Source: Roseibium algicola
GTDB taxonomy: Bacteria > Pseudomonadota > Alphaproteobacteria > Rhizobiales > Stappiaceae
Length of the DNA stretch: 64,000 bases
Direction of reading: 5' to 3'
NCBI RefSeq assembly: GCF_001999245.1
Contig: NZ_CP019630.1
Span: 2,356,001 to 2,420,000 of the forward strand
Shown here: positions 44,533 through 54,275 of the stretch, one piece after another
Layout of the letters: each line of letters starts with the position of its first letter
Position numbering within the stretch: position 1 is the first letter of the stretch
Program-made: the position numbers and the translations under genes
The notes under the pieces: generated by a model
What the model was told of the DNA's origin: nothing
Seen by the model: only the letters and a program-made list of their open reading frames with translations
Databases searched by the model: none

Positions 44533-45432
44533 CTACCCGGCCACATCCGCGTTGCTGATCACGAAATCCACGAAATGGCGGATCTTTGGGTCCTGAAGAC
44601 GCCTGTGCGGATAGAGGCAGCCGAAGATGGTGGGGGGAGGCGGCGTGTCCTTCAGGATCTCCACCAGACGGCCGCTTTCCAGATGCTGGGCTACGTCGAA
44701 CCTCGGCTTGTTGACGATGCCGTATCCTGACAAGGCCCAGTCGGTGAGAACGTCGCCATGGTCGGCATCCATCTTGCCGGAAACCTGAAGCTTGCGCGGC
44801 CCGGCCGGTGTCTGCAGAACCCAATAATATTCCGGCGAGCGCGGGTAGCGCAGCAGCAGGCAATTATGCTCGTCGCTCAGCAGATCATCCGGGGTTCGGG
44901 GCGTACCGTGCTTTTCCAGATACTCCGGAGCCGCGCAGAGCACCCGGGGGCAATCGGATATCTTGCGGAGCTTCAGATTGGAATCCTGCGGGGTGCCGAT
45001 GAAAAAGGCGACGTCCAGCCCGTCGGACAGGATGTCGACCTTGCGGTCCGACAGGCGCATATGCACTTCCGTTGCCGGGAATTTTTCAACGAAACGCGGC
45101 ACCAGCGGGGCGATGATGCGCCGGCCGGCACCAAGCGGTGCCGTGACCCGGATGACCCCGCGCGGCGTATCGGAAAAGCTGGCGACCGCGGCTTCCGCGT
45201 CTTCGATGGATTCCAGCGCCTTCACCGCATAATCGTAGAACACCTTGCCGACCTCGGTCGGCGTGAGGGACCTTGTGGTGCGGTTGAAGAGCCGCACGCC
45301 GAGATGCTTTTCCAGCTCCTTTATGCGCTTGCTGGCAACCGCCGGTGTCAGGCGCAAGTCGCGTCCGCCGGATGTGATGCTGCCCAGTTCGACCACGCGG
45401 GTGAAGACGCGCAGGGATTCCAGATAGGACAT
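44533..45432 (-). CDS. LysR-family transcriptional regulator
   Basis: A 299-residue LysR-type protein with HTH LGSITSGGRDLRLTPAVASKRIKELE and a C-terminal effector domain. It belongs to the common CrgA/DmlR-like group. It is divergent from xdhA with about 200 bases between, so control of purine catabolism is likely but unproven. TCCGG/CCGGA followed by six T at 45557-45577 in that gap is a weak attenuator-like stem. Confidence 0.88.
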   Translation of the reverse strand: MSYLESLRVFTRVVELGSITSGGRDLRLTPAVASKRIKELEKHLGVRLFNRTTRSLTPTEVGKVFYDYAVKALESIEDAEAAVASFSDTPRGVIRVTAPLGAGRRIIAPLVPRFVEKFPATEVHMRLSDRKVDILSDGLDVAFFIGTPQDSNLKLRKISDCPRVLCAAPEYLEKHGTPRTPDDLLSDEHNCLLLRYPRSPEYYWVLQTPAGPRKLQVSGKMDADHGDVLTDWALSGYGIVNKPRFDVAQHLESGRLVEILKDTPPPPTIFGCLYPHRRLQDPKIRHFVDFVISNADVAG

Positions 45433-45634
45433 GGCCTCTTGCCTCGGATTTGAATTCTCGTGCGATTACAGGGCGCTCGTTCTCATGATCGACTTTGGTC
45501 GCATTTCCCGAGCCACAGTATCGCACGGCCATTTTCAATGATCTGTTGAAAGAATTTCCGGAATCACCGGATTTTTTGCAAGTGTCCTGAAGCGTACCGT
45601 CCTCGGCTGAGAGAAGACTTTGCCCGAGGACGCG

Positions 45635-47098
45635 ATGACCCACCGCACAGAAATCCGGTTTCTGCTGAACGGCGCCGACGTGATTGTCACGGATGCGCCT
45701 GCCGACAAGACCCTACTCGACTACCTGCGCCTGGAGCGCCGGCTGACGGGCTCCAAGGAAGGCTGTGCGGAAGGCGACTGCGGGGCCTGCACGGTGTTGG
45801 TCGGCCGGCTGGCCGGCGGCGTTCTGAAATATGAGACCGTCAATGCCTGCATCCGGTTTCTCGCGTCGCTTGATGGATGCCACGTGGTCACCATCGAGCA
45901 TCTGCGGGGAGAAAACGGCGGTCTGCATCCGATCCAGCAGGCGATGGTCGATTTCCACGGCAGCCAGTGCGGCTTCTGCACCCCGGGCTTCGTCATGTCG
46001 CTCTACGCGCTGTGGATGGGCAATCCGGAACCGACAGAAACGGAAGTCGAAAGCGCGATCCAGGGCAATCTCTGCCGCTGCACCGGCTACCAGCCCATCA
46101 TTGCCGCCGCCATGGCCGCCAACCGCTACGGCTCGCCGGCACAGGATTTCCTGGAAAGCGAACGGGCAACCATCACCGAACGGCTGACAGCGCTTTCCGA
46201 CGGCCGCCGTGTCGTCACCGGCCCTGACGACAACCAGGCGATCCTTCCGGCGGATGTCGCCGACTTCGCAGCCGTTCTGGAAGACTTTCCGCAGGCGACC
46301 ATCGTTGCGGGTTCCACCGATGTCGGTCTCTGGGTCACCAAGTTCATGCGCCCCATCGGCCCGGCCGTCTTCATCAGCCACCTTCAAGAGCTGAAATCGG
46401 TCACCTTGAGCGACACAGCCCTGGAGATCGGTGCAGGCGTCACCTACTCGGAAGCGCAGGAGACCATCTGCGAGATCTTTCCGCATCTGAAAAGCTACTG
46501 GGACCGGATCGCCGGCCAACAGGTGCGCAACATGGGCACCATCGGCGGCAACATCGCCAATGGATCGCCCATCGGCGATACGCCGCCCGTGCTGATCGCG
46601 CTCGGAGCGCAAATCGTTCTGCGCAAGGGAGCCACGCAGCGCAGCCTGCCACTGGAGCAGTTCTTCATCGAATACGGCAAGCAGGACCGGGCGCCCTCCG
46701 AATTCGTCGAGAGCATCCTGATCCCGCGGCCCCGGCCCGGCCAGTTTCACGCTGCCTACAAGATTTCCAAGCGCCGGGACGAGGATATCTCGTCCGTGGC
46801 CGCCGGTTTCTGCGTGACCGTTTCCGAAGGCCGCATCACCGATTGCCGCCTGGCATTCGGCGGCATGGCTGGCACGCCGAAGCGGGCCGCCAAGGCAGAA
46901 GCCGCGCTGCGCGGCCAGCCATGGGGGGAAGCTGCGTTCGTGGCTGCCGGCAAGGCGCTGGAAGCCGATTTCACACCGCTTTCCGACTGGCGCGCCTCGG
47001 CCGAGTACCGGGCGACTGCCGCGCGCAACCTGCTGCAGCGCTTCTTCCTGACCCATGACGAAACGACCACGGAAGCGGTCGATCTGCAGTCTGCTTGA
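45635..47098 (+). CDS. xdhA: Xanthine dehydrogenase small subunit (2Fe-2S and FAD)
   Basis: A 487-residue subunit that carries electrons from the molybdenum centre to NAD+. The plant-type cluster ligands are in GCAEGDCGACTV, the second cluster in SQCGFCTPGFVM and GNLCRCTGY. FAD-binding blocks TIVAGSTDVGLWV and TIGGNIANGSPIGDTPP follow. ATG 45635 is preferred over an upstream TTG at 45620 because CGAGGA lies four bases before it. XdhB follows after 17 bases. Confidence 0.95.
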   Translation: MTHRTEIRFLLNGADVIVTDAPADKTLLDYLRLERRLTGSKEGCAEGDCGACTVLVGRLAGGVLKYETVNACIRFLASLDGCHVVTIEHLRGENGGLHPIQQAMVDFHGSQCGFCTPGFVMSLYALWMGNPEPTETEVESAIQGNLCRCTGYQPIIAAAMAANRYGSPAQDFLESERATITERLTALSDGRRVVTGPDDNQAILPADVADFAAVLEDFPQATIVAGSTDVGLWVTKFMRPIGPAVFISHLQELKSVTLSDTALEIGAGVTYSEAQETICEIFPHLKSYWDRIAGQQVRNMGTIGGNIANGSPIGDTPPVLIALGAQIVLRKGATQRSLPLEQFFIEYGKQDRAPSEFVESILIPRPRPGQFHAAYKISKRRDEDISSVAAGFCVTVSEGRITDCRLAFGGMAGTPKRAAKAEAALRGQPWGEAAFVAAGKALEADFTPLSDWRASAEYRATAARNLLQRFFLTHDETTTEAVDLQSA

Positions 47099-47115
47099 GT
47101 TTTGAGGCGAACCAC

Positions 47116-49458
47116 ATGAAACACGACATCATCACGGACGCCAAGAAGTCGATCAGCGGCGCTGTCCATACCGACCGCCGCCACGACAGCGCGGAAAAAC
47201 ACGTCACCGGCCGGGCAGAATATTGCGACGACATTGCCGAACCGCAGGGCACCCTGCATGCCTATCTCGGCACGTCCACGGTTGCCCACGGCCTGATCAA
47301 GTCAATGGATCTGGAGGCGGTTCTGACAGCTCCCGGTGTCATCGGAGTGCTAACTGCAGCCGACGTTCCGGGCTGCAACGACATCAGCCCCACAGGCCAG
47401 AACGACGAACCGGTGTTCCCGGTCGACAAGACGGAATTCCATGGTCAGCCGCTGTTTGCCGTCATCGCAACAAGCCGCGACGCTGCCCGGCGGGCCACCG
47501 AGCTGGCAAAGATCGACTATGAGGTTCTGCCGCATGCGCTTGATCTCGTCAGTGCGATGGATGCCGGCTATCCGCATGTCACCGCACCGCTGAAGCTGGA
47601 ACGCGGCGACATCGCCCCTGCTTTCGACAGCGCGAAGAACCGCATCCAGGGCCGGATGACGATCGGCGGCCAGGACCACATGTACCTGGAAGGCCAGATT
47701 GCCTTTGCCATACCGGGTGAGGACGACGACGTCGCCGTCCACTGTTCGACCCAGCACCCAAGCGAGGCGCAGCATATGGTCGCCCATGTGCTCGGCGTGC
47801 CGTCGAACGCGGTCACGGTCAACGTCCGCCGCATGGGCGGTGGCTTCGGCGGCAAGGAAAGCCAGATGAACCTCTTCTGCGCGGTGGCTGCCATCGCCGC
47901 GAAGAAGTGGAACTGCCCGGTAAAGATCCGCCCGGATCGCGACCAGGACATGACCGCCACCGGCAAGCGGCACGACTTTGTGGTCGACTACGACGTTGCC
48001 TTCGACGACAGCGGCCGGATCGAGGCTGTCGACGGCACCTTCGCGGCACGTTGCGGTTATTCCTCGGACCTTTCCGGTCCGGTGACCGACCGCGCGCTGT
48101 TCCACGCGGACAATGCCTATTTCTATCCGAATGTCCGGCTCACCAGCCGGCCGATGAAAACCAACACGGTCTCGAACACCGCTTTCCGAGGGTTCGGCGG
48201 GCCGCAGGGCGTGGTTGCCGCCGAACGCATGATCGAAGAGATCGCCTATGCGCTCGGCAAGGACCCGCTGGAGATCCGCAAGGCCAATTTCTATGGCGAC
48301 CGCAACGACGGCCGTCTCCTCACCCCCTATCATCAGGAGGTCGAGGACAACATCTTGCCGCGCTTGATCGGAGAACTCGAAAGCTCCTCTGACTACCAGG
48401 CCCGCCGTGAGGCGATCCTGCAGCACAATGCCCGTTCCTCCATATTAAAACGGGGTATTGCGCTGACACCGGTCAAGTTCGGCATTTCTTTTACAGCCAC
48501 CTGGTACAATCAGGCCGGTGCGCTGATCCACATCTACAATGACGGATCGATCCACCTGAACCATGGCGGCACCGAAATGGGCCAGGGCCTGAACACCAAG
48601 GTCGCCCAGGTTGTCGCAGATGCCTTCCAGGTGGATTTCGAGCGCATCAAGATCACCAAGACGACGACCGAAAAGGTGCCGAATACATCGGCGACCGCCG
48701 CCTCATCGGGCTCCGACCTCAACGGCATGGCCGCCTTGAACGCGGCCGAACAGCTGAAGGAACGTCTGGTCGCCTTTGCCGCCGAGCGCTGGAACACCGA
48801 ACCGGAAACCATCCGTTTCCATAACAACATGGTCGAGATCGGGTCCGAACTGGTGTCCTTCAATGATCTTGTCCGCCAGGCCTACATGGCCCGTGTGCAC
48901 CTGTCGGCCGCCGGCTTCTACAAGACGCCGAAGATCCACTGGGACCGCGCCGCCGGGAAAGGCCGTCCGTTCTACTATTTCGCCTATGGCGCATCCTGCT
49001 CGGAAGTTTCCGTCGACACGCTGACCGGTGAATACCGGGTGGAGCGGACCGATATTCTGCATGACGTCGGCAAGTCGCTGAACCCGATCCTCGACAAGGG
49101 GCAGGTGGAAGGTGCCTTCATTCAGGGCATGGGCTGGCTGACGACGGAAGAATTGTGGTGGGACCAGGCCGGACGCCTCAGGACCCACGCGCCGTCGACC
49201 TACAAGATCCCGCTCGCCTCCGATCGGCCACGCCAGTTCACCGTGAAGCTTGCCGAATGGTCGGAAAACAAGGAACGCACCATCAAGCGCTCCAAGGCCG
49301 TGGGCGAACCGCCCTTCATGCTGGGGGTGTCCGTCTTCGAGGCGCTTGCCATGGCCGTTGCCAGTGTCGCCGATTACCGCAAATGCCCGCGCCTTGATGC
49401 CCCGGCAACGCCGGAGCGGGTGCTGATGGCCATCGAGCGGCTGAAAACCCGGGAGTAA
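47116..49458 (+). CDS. xdhB: Xanthine dehydrogenase large (molybdopterin) subunit
   Basis: The 780-residue molybdenum subunit that hydroxylates hypoxanthine and xanthine to urate. The cofactor blocks RRMGGGFGGKES and NTAFRGFGGPQG are intact. Active-site residues matched to the bovine enzyme as I recall it are Glu192 (E802), Arg326 (R880) and the essential base Glu731 in VGEPPF (E1261). This set marks a true purine hydroxylase rather than an aldehyde oxidase. ATG 47116 has GAGG eight bases upstream; the TTG at 47095 overlaps xdhA and is less likely. Confidence 0.95.
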   Translation: MKHDIITDAKKSISGAVHTDRRHDSAEKHVTGRAEYCDDIAEPQGTLHAYLGTSTVAHGLIKSMDLEAVLTAPGVIGVLTAADVPGCNDISPTGQNDEPVFPVDKTEFHGQPLFAVIATSRDAARRATELAKIDYEVLPHALDLVSAMDAGYPHVTAPLKLERGDIAPAFDSAKNRIQGRMTIGGQDHMYLEGQIAFAIPGEDDDVAVHCSTQHPSEAQHMVAHVLGVPSNAVTVNVRRMGGGFGGKESQMNLFCAVAAIAAKKWNCPVKIRPDRDQDMTATGKRHDFVVDYDVAFDDSGRIEAVDGTFAARCGYSSDLSGPVTDRALFHADNAYFYPNVRLTSRPMKTNTVSNTAFRGFGGPQGVVAAERMIEEIAYALGKDPLEIRKANFYGDRNDGRLLTPYHQEVEDNILPRLIGELESSSDYQARREAILQHNARSSILKRGIALTPVKFGISFTATWYNQAGALIHIYNDGSIHLNHGGTEMGQGLNTKVAQVVADAFQVDFERIKITKTTTEKVPNTSATAASSGSDLNGMAALNAAEQLKERLVAFAAERWNTEPETIRFHNNMVEIGSELVSFNDLVRQAYMARVHLSAAGFYKTPKIHWDRAAGKGRPFYYFAYGASCSEVSVDTLTGEYRVERTDILHDVGKSLNPILDKGQVEGAFIQGMGWLTTEELWWDQAGRLRTHAPSTYKIPLASDRPRQFTVKLAEWSENKERTIKRSKAVGEPPFMLGVSVFEALAMAVASVADYRKCPRLDAPATPERVLMAIERLKTRE

Positions 49459-49461
49459 ATC

Positions 49462-50316
49462 ATGACAATGCGCTCCAGCCAGACCGAAAGCTTCTTCGGC
49501 TCAGCCCACCCGATCGTCCGTGTCGTGCTGACGCGGGTTCGAGGATCGTCCCCCCGGGAAGCCGGAACGGAGATGTTCGTTGCCCCGAACAGCCTCTTCG
49601 GCACCATCGGCGGCGGCCAACTGGAGCACATCGTCATTACCCAGGCCCGTTCCATGCTGGCCGAAGGCACGCTTTCCTCCAGGCTCGACTTGCCGCTCGG
49701 CCCGGAAATCGGCCAGTGCTGCGGCGGACGGGTGGAATTATCACTTGCACGCATGCGCAAAGCCGAACGGCAGGCAGTCATCAGCCGCCTGCAGGCCGAG
49801 GACGATGCGCTGCCGCATGTCTATGTCATGGGCGCGGGGCATGTCGGCCGGGCGATTGCCAACCTGCTGCAGCATGCGCCGGTGCACTGCGTCCTGGTCG
49901 ACATGCGCAAGGAAGAGCTGGCGCAATGCCAGGCGCGTGTCGACATGCGCCTGCGGGCCATTCCGGAAGTCGAAATCTACAATGCGCCTGCGGGCAGCGC
50001 CTTTATCGTGCTGACCCATGACCACGGCCTGGACTTCCTGCTGACGTCGGCCGCCCTGGAGATCGGTCATGCGTCCTATGTCGGCATGATCGGGTCGGCC
50101 ACAAAACGCGCCAAGCTGCGCTCCTGGTGCAACAGCCATTGCAATGGCCTTTCCATCGACCAGCTGACCTGCCCGATCGGCGCAACCGCCAGCCGGGACA
50201 AGCGCCCCGAGATCATTGCCGCTTTTGTCGCCGCAGAAGTCCTGACCGCCCTGACCTCGGGCGCAAGAGCTGCCGGCGATACGGAGGAGGCTGCGCTGCT
50301 GGAGGCCGCGCAGTGA
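49462..50316 (+). CDS. xdhC: Xanthine dehydrogenase accessory protein XdhC
   Basis: A 284-residue protein that binds molybdenum cofactor and helps insert it, sulfurated, into XdhB. The N-terminal XdhC/CoxI motif is VLTRVRGSSPREAGTEMFV, the GTIGGGQLEH block follows, and the C-terminal Rossmann part has VYVMGAGHVGRAIANLL. It starts four bases after xdhB. Confidence 0.94.
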   Translation: MTMRSSQTESFFGSAHPIVRVVLTRVRGSSPREAGTEMFVAPNSLFGTIGGGQLEHIVITQARSMLAEGTLSSRLDLPLGPEIGQCCGGRVELSLARMRKAERQAVISRLQAEDDALPHVYVMGAGHVGRAIANLLQHAPVHCVLVDMRKEELAQCQARVDMRLRAIPEVEIYNAPAGSAFIVLTHDHGLDFLLTSAALEIGHASYVGMIGSATKRAKLRSWCNSHCNGLSIDQLTCPIGATASRDKRPEIIAAFVAAEVLTALTSGARAAGDTEEAALLEAAQ

Positions 50317-50384
50317 AACAACGGCTGACCTGTCCTTTGGGAGATGGAACAGGACGGCTGTCTTACCCTGAAAGGAGACCCGAC

Positions 50385-51968
50385 ATGCGGGTTGGGAGGA
50401 ACGACTACACTTTGTTTTCGAGGGGGGATTTCAGCGCCTTCTGGGCCCTGTTCACCGACAACCTCGTAAACCTCATGGTCCTGGCAGGCATCTGCCAGTT
50501 CGTATTCCAGATGCCGGCGGACATTGTCTACGGCAAGATCGTGCCGGGTGCCGCCATCGCGATCCTGGCCGGTGTCGCCGCCTATGTCCTGCTGGCCAAA
50601 CGCGCCGCCGCACAGCATGGCCGGGACGTGACCGCGCTGCCTTACGGCATTTCGACACCGGTGATGTTCGTCTATCTCTTCGGCGTCATCGGACCGATCT
50701 ACTGGGCGACCAACGATCCGGTTCTGGCCTGGCAGGTCGGCATCGGCGCGGGCTTCATGGGCGGCATCGTCGCGGCCCTTGGGGCGCTTGTCGGCCCCTG
50801 GCTGAAAAAGGTGACCCCGCGTGCGGGCATGCTCGGCACCTTGTGCGGCATCGCCCTGGTGTTCATCGGCACCGTGCCTCTGGCAACGGTGTTCGAGAAC
50901 CCGTTCATCGGCTTCGCCTCGATGATCATCATCCTGTGGGGCCTCGTCGGCCGGTTCCGCCTGCCGTTCAACATTCCGGCCGGCCTGTTGGCCCTGATGG
51001 TCGGCACCGGGGTCGCGCTGGCCACCGGTCAATCGACAATCAGCTTCGAGGGCGTCGGCTTCTATCCGCCCGTTCCCTACCTTGGCGACCTGATGGCCGG
51101 GATCCAGCATCTCTTCAACCATCCGGAGCTGTTCCTGGTGCTGGTGCCGGTGCAGATCTACAATTTCATCGAAACGATGAACAACGTGGAGAGCGCGGAA
51201 GCCGCAGGCGACCACTATCCGGTGGCAACCTGCCAGATCACCGACGGTGTCGGCACCATGATTGGCGCGCTGTTCGGTTCGCCCTTCCCGACGACCGCCT
51301 ATATCGGCCATCCCGCCTACAAGCGCATGGGTGCTCATGCAGGATACGTGATCGGCGTCGGCGCGGTCATTCCGCTGGCGGCCTTTTTCGGATTGCTTGC
51401 CTTCCTGAACAACCTGATCCCGGTGGCCGCTGCCGCCCCCGTTCTGGTGTTCGTCGCGCTCAGCCTGATCACCAACACCGCCCATGCCGTGCGCACCGAC
51501 CATATGGCCGCCGTCACCATCGCAATGATGCCGCATGTCTCCAGCTTCCTCATCATCAAGTGGGGCTCGCTGATCGGCGCACTCGGCGCGACCGGGGCCA
51601 CAGGCATGCTGGCCCTTGGCGATCCGAAACTGACCGCAGCGCTGCTGCAGCAGGGCGCCCATTACGAAGGCCATCTGGCCCTCAGCCAGGGGGCGATCCT
51701 GACGGGTCTCATCTGGGGCGCCATCGTTGCCAGCGTCATCGATGGCAAGTTCCGCAATGCCGGCGGTTTTGCCTTTGCCGCCTTTGCCATGGCCTCGGTC
51801 GGGATCATCCATTCCGCAACGCTTCACTGGCCGGAATTTACCACCGTCAGCCTCGGCTACCTGATCGCCGCCGCCTTCCTGTTCATCTACCCGATCTTCC
51901 ATCGTGAAGACGCGGCAGAGCCGGAAGCCGAACCGATTGCCAATGCCCAGGTCAGCCCGGGCGAATGA
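50385..51968 (+). CDS. NCS2-family purine/nucleobase permease (AzgA-like)
   Basis: A 527-residue membrane protein with about 12-13 helices of the xanthine/uracil permease superfamily. Family features include LFTDNLVNLMVLAG, ALPYGISTPVMFVYLFG, IYNFIETMNNVESAEAAG and FGSPFPTTAYIGHPAYKRMGA. AAAGGAGA lies six bases before ATG 50385; the longer frame back to 50127 overlaps xdhC and is rejected. Placement between xdhC and guanine deaminase implies purine uptake, possibly guanine or xanthine. Confidence 0.88.
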   Translation: MRVGRNDYTLFSRGDFSAFWALFTDNLVNLMVLAGICQFVFQMPADIVYGKIVPGAAIAILAGVAAYVLLAKRAAAQHGRDVTALPYGISTPVMFVYLFGVIGPIYWATNDPVLAWQVGIGAGFMGGIVAALGALVGPWLKKVTPRAGMLGTLCGIALVFIGTVPLATVFENPFIGFASMIIILWGLVGRFRLPFNIPAGLLALMVGTGVALATGQSTISFEGVGFYPPVPYLGDLMAGIQHLFNHPELFLVLVPVQIYNFIETMNNVESAEAAGDHYPVATCQITDGVGTMIGALFGSPFPTTAYIGHPAYKRMGAHAGYVIGVGAVIPLAAFFGLLAFLNNLIPVAAAAPVLVFVALSLITNTAHAVRTDHMAAVTIAMMPHVSSFLIIKWGSLIGALGATGATGMLALGDPKLTAALLQQGAHYEGHLALSQGAILTGLIWGAIVASVIDGKFRNAGGFAFAAFAMASVGIIHSATLHWPEFTTVSLGYLIAAAFLFIYPIFHREDAAEPEAEPIANAQVSPGE

Positions 51969-51985
51969 ACCAGACCTAAAACCAC

Positions 51986-52010
51986 TTCGGGGCGGATCTT
52001 CCGCCCCGAA
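51986..52010 (+). terminator. Perfect hairpin between permease and guaD
   Basis: TTCGGGGCGGA (51986-51996) and TCCGCCCCGAA (52000-52010) form an 11-bp perfect stem with a TCT loop. No T-run follows, so it may attenuate or stabilise rather than fully terminate. Confidence 0.5.
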
Positions 52011-52034
52011 CTCCGACAAACGGGACCTTTCTCG

Positions 52035-53414
52035 ATGCCTTCCGACCGTCTCTTGCTTCGTGGCCGCATGCTGACTTTTTCCGCCGAGCCGCAATCCCCG
52101 GACGACACCACCGCCTTCGATTACATCGAGGATGGTGCGCTTCTGATCGAAAACGGCCTCATCCTGCGACGTGGCAGCTATTGCGAAGTGGTTGCCGGGG
52201 CGGGCGATGCGGAAATCATCGATCACCGACCGAAACTGCTGATGGCGGGGTTCATAGACACCCATATTCATTTTCCGCAGGTGCAGATCGTCGCCTCCTG
52301 GGGTGCGCAACTTCTTGACTGGCTGAACACCTACACCTTCCCGGAAGAGACCCGCTTTGCGGATGAAGGCCATGCTGCCGCCATGGCCTGCCGCTTCTTC
52401 GACCTGCTGACTGACCATGGCACCACGACGGCCGTTGCCTATTGTTCGGTTCACAAGGCCTCGGCGGAGGCCTATTTCGAGGAAGCCGAGCAGCGCAACA
52501 TGCGGATGATCGGCGGCAAGGTGCTGATGGACCGCAACGCCCCGGACGGGCTGCGCGACACGCCGCAATCCGGCTATGACGACACGAAGGACCTGATCGC
52601 CAAATGGCATGGACGAGGGCGTGCGAGCTACGCCATTACGCCGCGCTTCGCGATCACCTCAACTCCGGAACAGATGGAGATGGCCGGCGCGCTGGTTGCC
52701 GAGCATTCGGACTGCTTCGTCCAGACCCATCTGTCCGAAAACAGAAACGAGATCGCCTATACGCTGGAGCTTTACCCGGAAGCTCGCGACTATCTCGATG
52801 TCTACCAGCACTACGGACTCCTGTCGGACAAGATGCTGCTCGGCCACTCGATCCACCTGGAACAGCGCGAGATTGATGCGCTGGCCGAAACCGGCGCCCG
52901 GCCGGTGTTCTGCCCGACGTCGAACCTCTTCCTCGGCAGCGGTCTTTTCGATGATGCAGGCTTGCGCTCGAAGGGCATCGTCAACGCCATTGCCACCGAC
53001 ATCGGCGCCGGCACCAGCTATTCCATGCTGCAGACACTGAACGAGGGCTACAAGATCCTGCAGCTGCAGGACCAGAAACTGCATCCTTTCCGCGCCTTCC
53101 ACTGGATCACCCGCGGCAATGCCGTCGCGCTTGGCCTGGAAGACAGGATCGGCACCCTGGACGAAGGCACGGAAGCGGACATCGTGGTGCTGGACAGCCG
53201 TGCGACCGAGGCAATGGCCCTGCGCATGGAGCGCGCTTCGACCCTTGCGGAAGAGCTTTTCGTTCTGCAGATGCTGGGCGACGACCGGGCCATAGATGAG
53301 GTCTATGTCGCCGGCAAGCCGCAGAAGGGCAAGGCACCGGCGGTACCGCAGCCCGCGCCAGCAAGGACACGCAAAACGCCTGCTGCCCGCGAAAGGGACC
53401 TTGTCCTGTCCTGA
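52035..53414 (+). CDS. guaD: Guanine deaminase
   Basis: A 459-residue amidohydrolase that converts guanine to xanthine, the substrate of the XdhABC enzyme upstream. Metal and catalytic residues are in IDTHIHFPQ (HxH), FVQTHLSEN, MLLGHSIHL and ATDIGAGTSYSM. The sequence FIDTHIHFPQ is the family signature. A short Pro/Ala/Arg-rich tail ends the protein. The GTCACCCCG palindrome 27 bases later may terminate the transcript. Confidence 0.94.
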   Translation: MPSDRLLLRGRMLTFSAEPQSPDDTTAFDYIEDGALLIENGLILRRGSYCEVVAGAGDAEIIDHRPKLLMAGFIDTHIHFPQVQIVASWGAQLLDWLNTYTFPEETRFADEGHAAAMACRFFDLLTDHGTTTAVAYCSVHKASAEAYFEEAEQRNMRMIGGKVLMDRNAPDGLRDTPQSGYDDTKDLIAKWHGRGRASYAITPRFAITSTPEQMEMAGALVAEHSDCFVQTHLSENRNEIAYTLELYPEARDYLDVYQHYGLLSDKMLLGHSIHLEQREIDALAETGARPVFCPTSNLFLGSGLFDDAGLRSKGIVNAIATDIGAGTSYSMLQTLNEGYKILQLQDQKLHPFRAFHWITRGNAVALGLEDRIGTLDEGTEADIVVLDSRATEAMALRMERASTLAEELFVLQMLGDDRAIDEVYVAGKPQKGKAPAVPQPAPARTRKTPAARERDLVLS

Positions 53415-53441
53415 CCAGCGAACCTGGCCGCGAACTTCGAA

Positions 53442-53477
53442 GTCACCCCGAGCGAGCATCGCGAGACCCGGGGTGAC
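53442..53477. repeat. Short intergenic palindrome
   Basis: GTCACCCCG (53442-53450) and CGGGGTGAC (53469-53477) form a 9-bp perfect stem around an 18-base loop. It is related to the elements at 3894, 30575 and 30689 and is suitably placed to end the purine operon. Confidence 0.6.
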
Positions 53478-53623
53478 CTCCAGAGGAAGAGAAAAGATAA
53501 CGGCAAGGGCTTCTTCACCGGCTCAGCAAAAAATCGGCTTTTGATACCGTTCCACGCACACGGACTTGCCAATTCATGGCCAAATAAGTGTATCAATGCA
53601 CACCGTGTTGCTGGGAGGGATTC

Positions 53624-54268
53624 GTGGCAAAAGATATTGTTTTATATGACTACTGGCGGTCCTCGGCGAGCTATCGCGTTCGCATTGCGCTCAATCTGCT
53701 GAAGCTCGATGTTGACTACCGACCGGTGAACCTTCTGACCCGCGCCCATCTGGAAGATGACTATCTCGCTCTCAACCCTCAGGGCCTGTTGCCTGCGCTG
53801 ATCGTTGACGGCAAGACGCTGACCCAGTCGCTGGCCATCATCGAATATCTGCATGCGACCACACCCGGTTCGACCTTGATGCCGGACGATGTCGACGGCC
53901 AGTACCGGGTGCGCCAGCTCTCCTATGCCATTGCCATGGAAATCCACCCGGTCTGCAATCTCGGCATTGTTGGTCATGTGGCGGAGCTGACCGGCGGTGG
54001 CGATGATGCCAAGAAAGCCTGGATGCAGCGCTTTATCGGCAAGGGCCTTGCCGCCTTCGAGAACCTCCTGGATGACAACGGTCCGTTCTGCCACGGCGAA
54101 ACGCCGAGCATGGCCGACTGCTGCCTGATGCCTCAGCTCTACAACGCCAATCGCTGGGGCGTGGATGTTTCCGGATTTCCGAAAATTCTGCGCGTGGCAG
54201 CTGCCGCCGAAGCGCTCGACGCGTTCAAGGACGCCCACCCGGATGCCATCGGCGCGCCGCCCGCCTGA
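53624..54268 (+). CDS. maiA: Maleylacetoacetate isomerase / zeta-class glutathione transferase
   Basis: A 214-residue glutathione-dependent isomerase of tyrosine and phenylalanine breakdown. The zeta-class active-site block SSASYRVRIALNLL is intact, and the thioredoxin-like domain ends with LTQSLAIIEYLHATTP. GTG 53624 is chosen because GGGAGGG lies about five bases upstream and the start AKDIVLYDYWRSSASYR fits family length; the frame to 53588 has no ribosome site. No other homogentisate gene is next to it. Confidence 0.9.
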   Translation: MAKDIVLYDYWRSSASYRVRIALNLLKLDVDYRPVNLLTRAHLEDDYLALNPQGLLPALIVDGKTLTQSLAIIEYLHATTPGSTLMPDDVDGQYRVRQLSYAIAMEIHPVCNLGIVGHVAELTGGGDDAKKAWMQRFIGKGLAAFENLLDDNGPFCHGETPSMADCCLMPQLYNANRWGVDVSGFPKILRVAAAAEALDAFKDAHPDAIGAPPA

Positions 54269-54275
54269 TAAAAGA

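Noticed and set aside
45557..45577. TCCGG/CCGGA stem followed by six T upstream of xdhA
   Set aside because: The five-bp stem is too weak to call an attenuator as a separate feature; mentioned only with the neighbouring LysR gene.
50076..52610. 844-codon minus-strand ORF opposite the purine permease and guaD
   Set aside because: Low-complexity charged translation, a GC-rich shadow; the plus strand encodes two clear families there.
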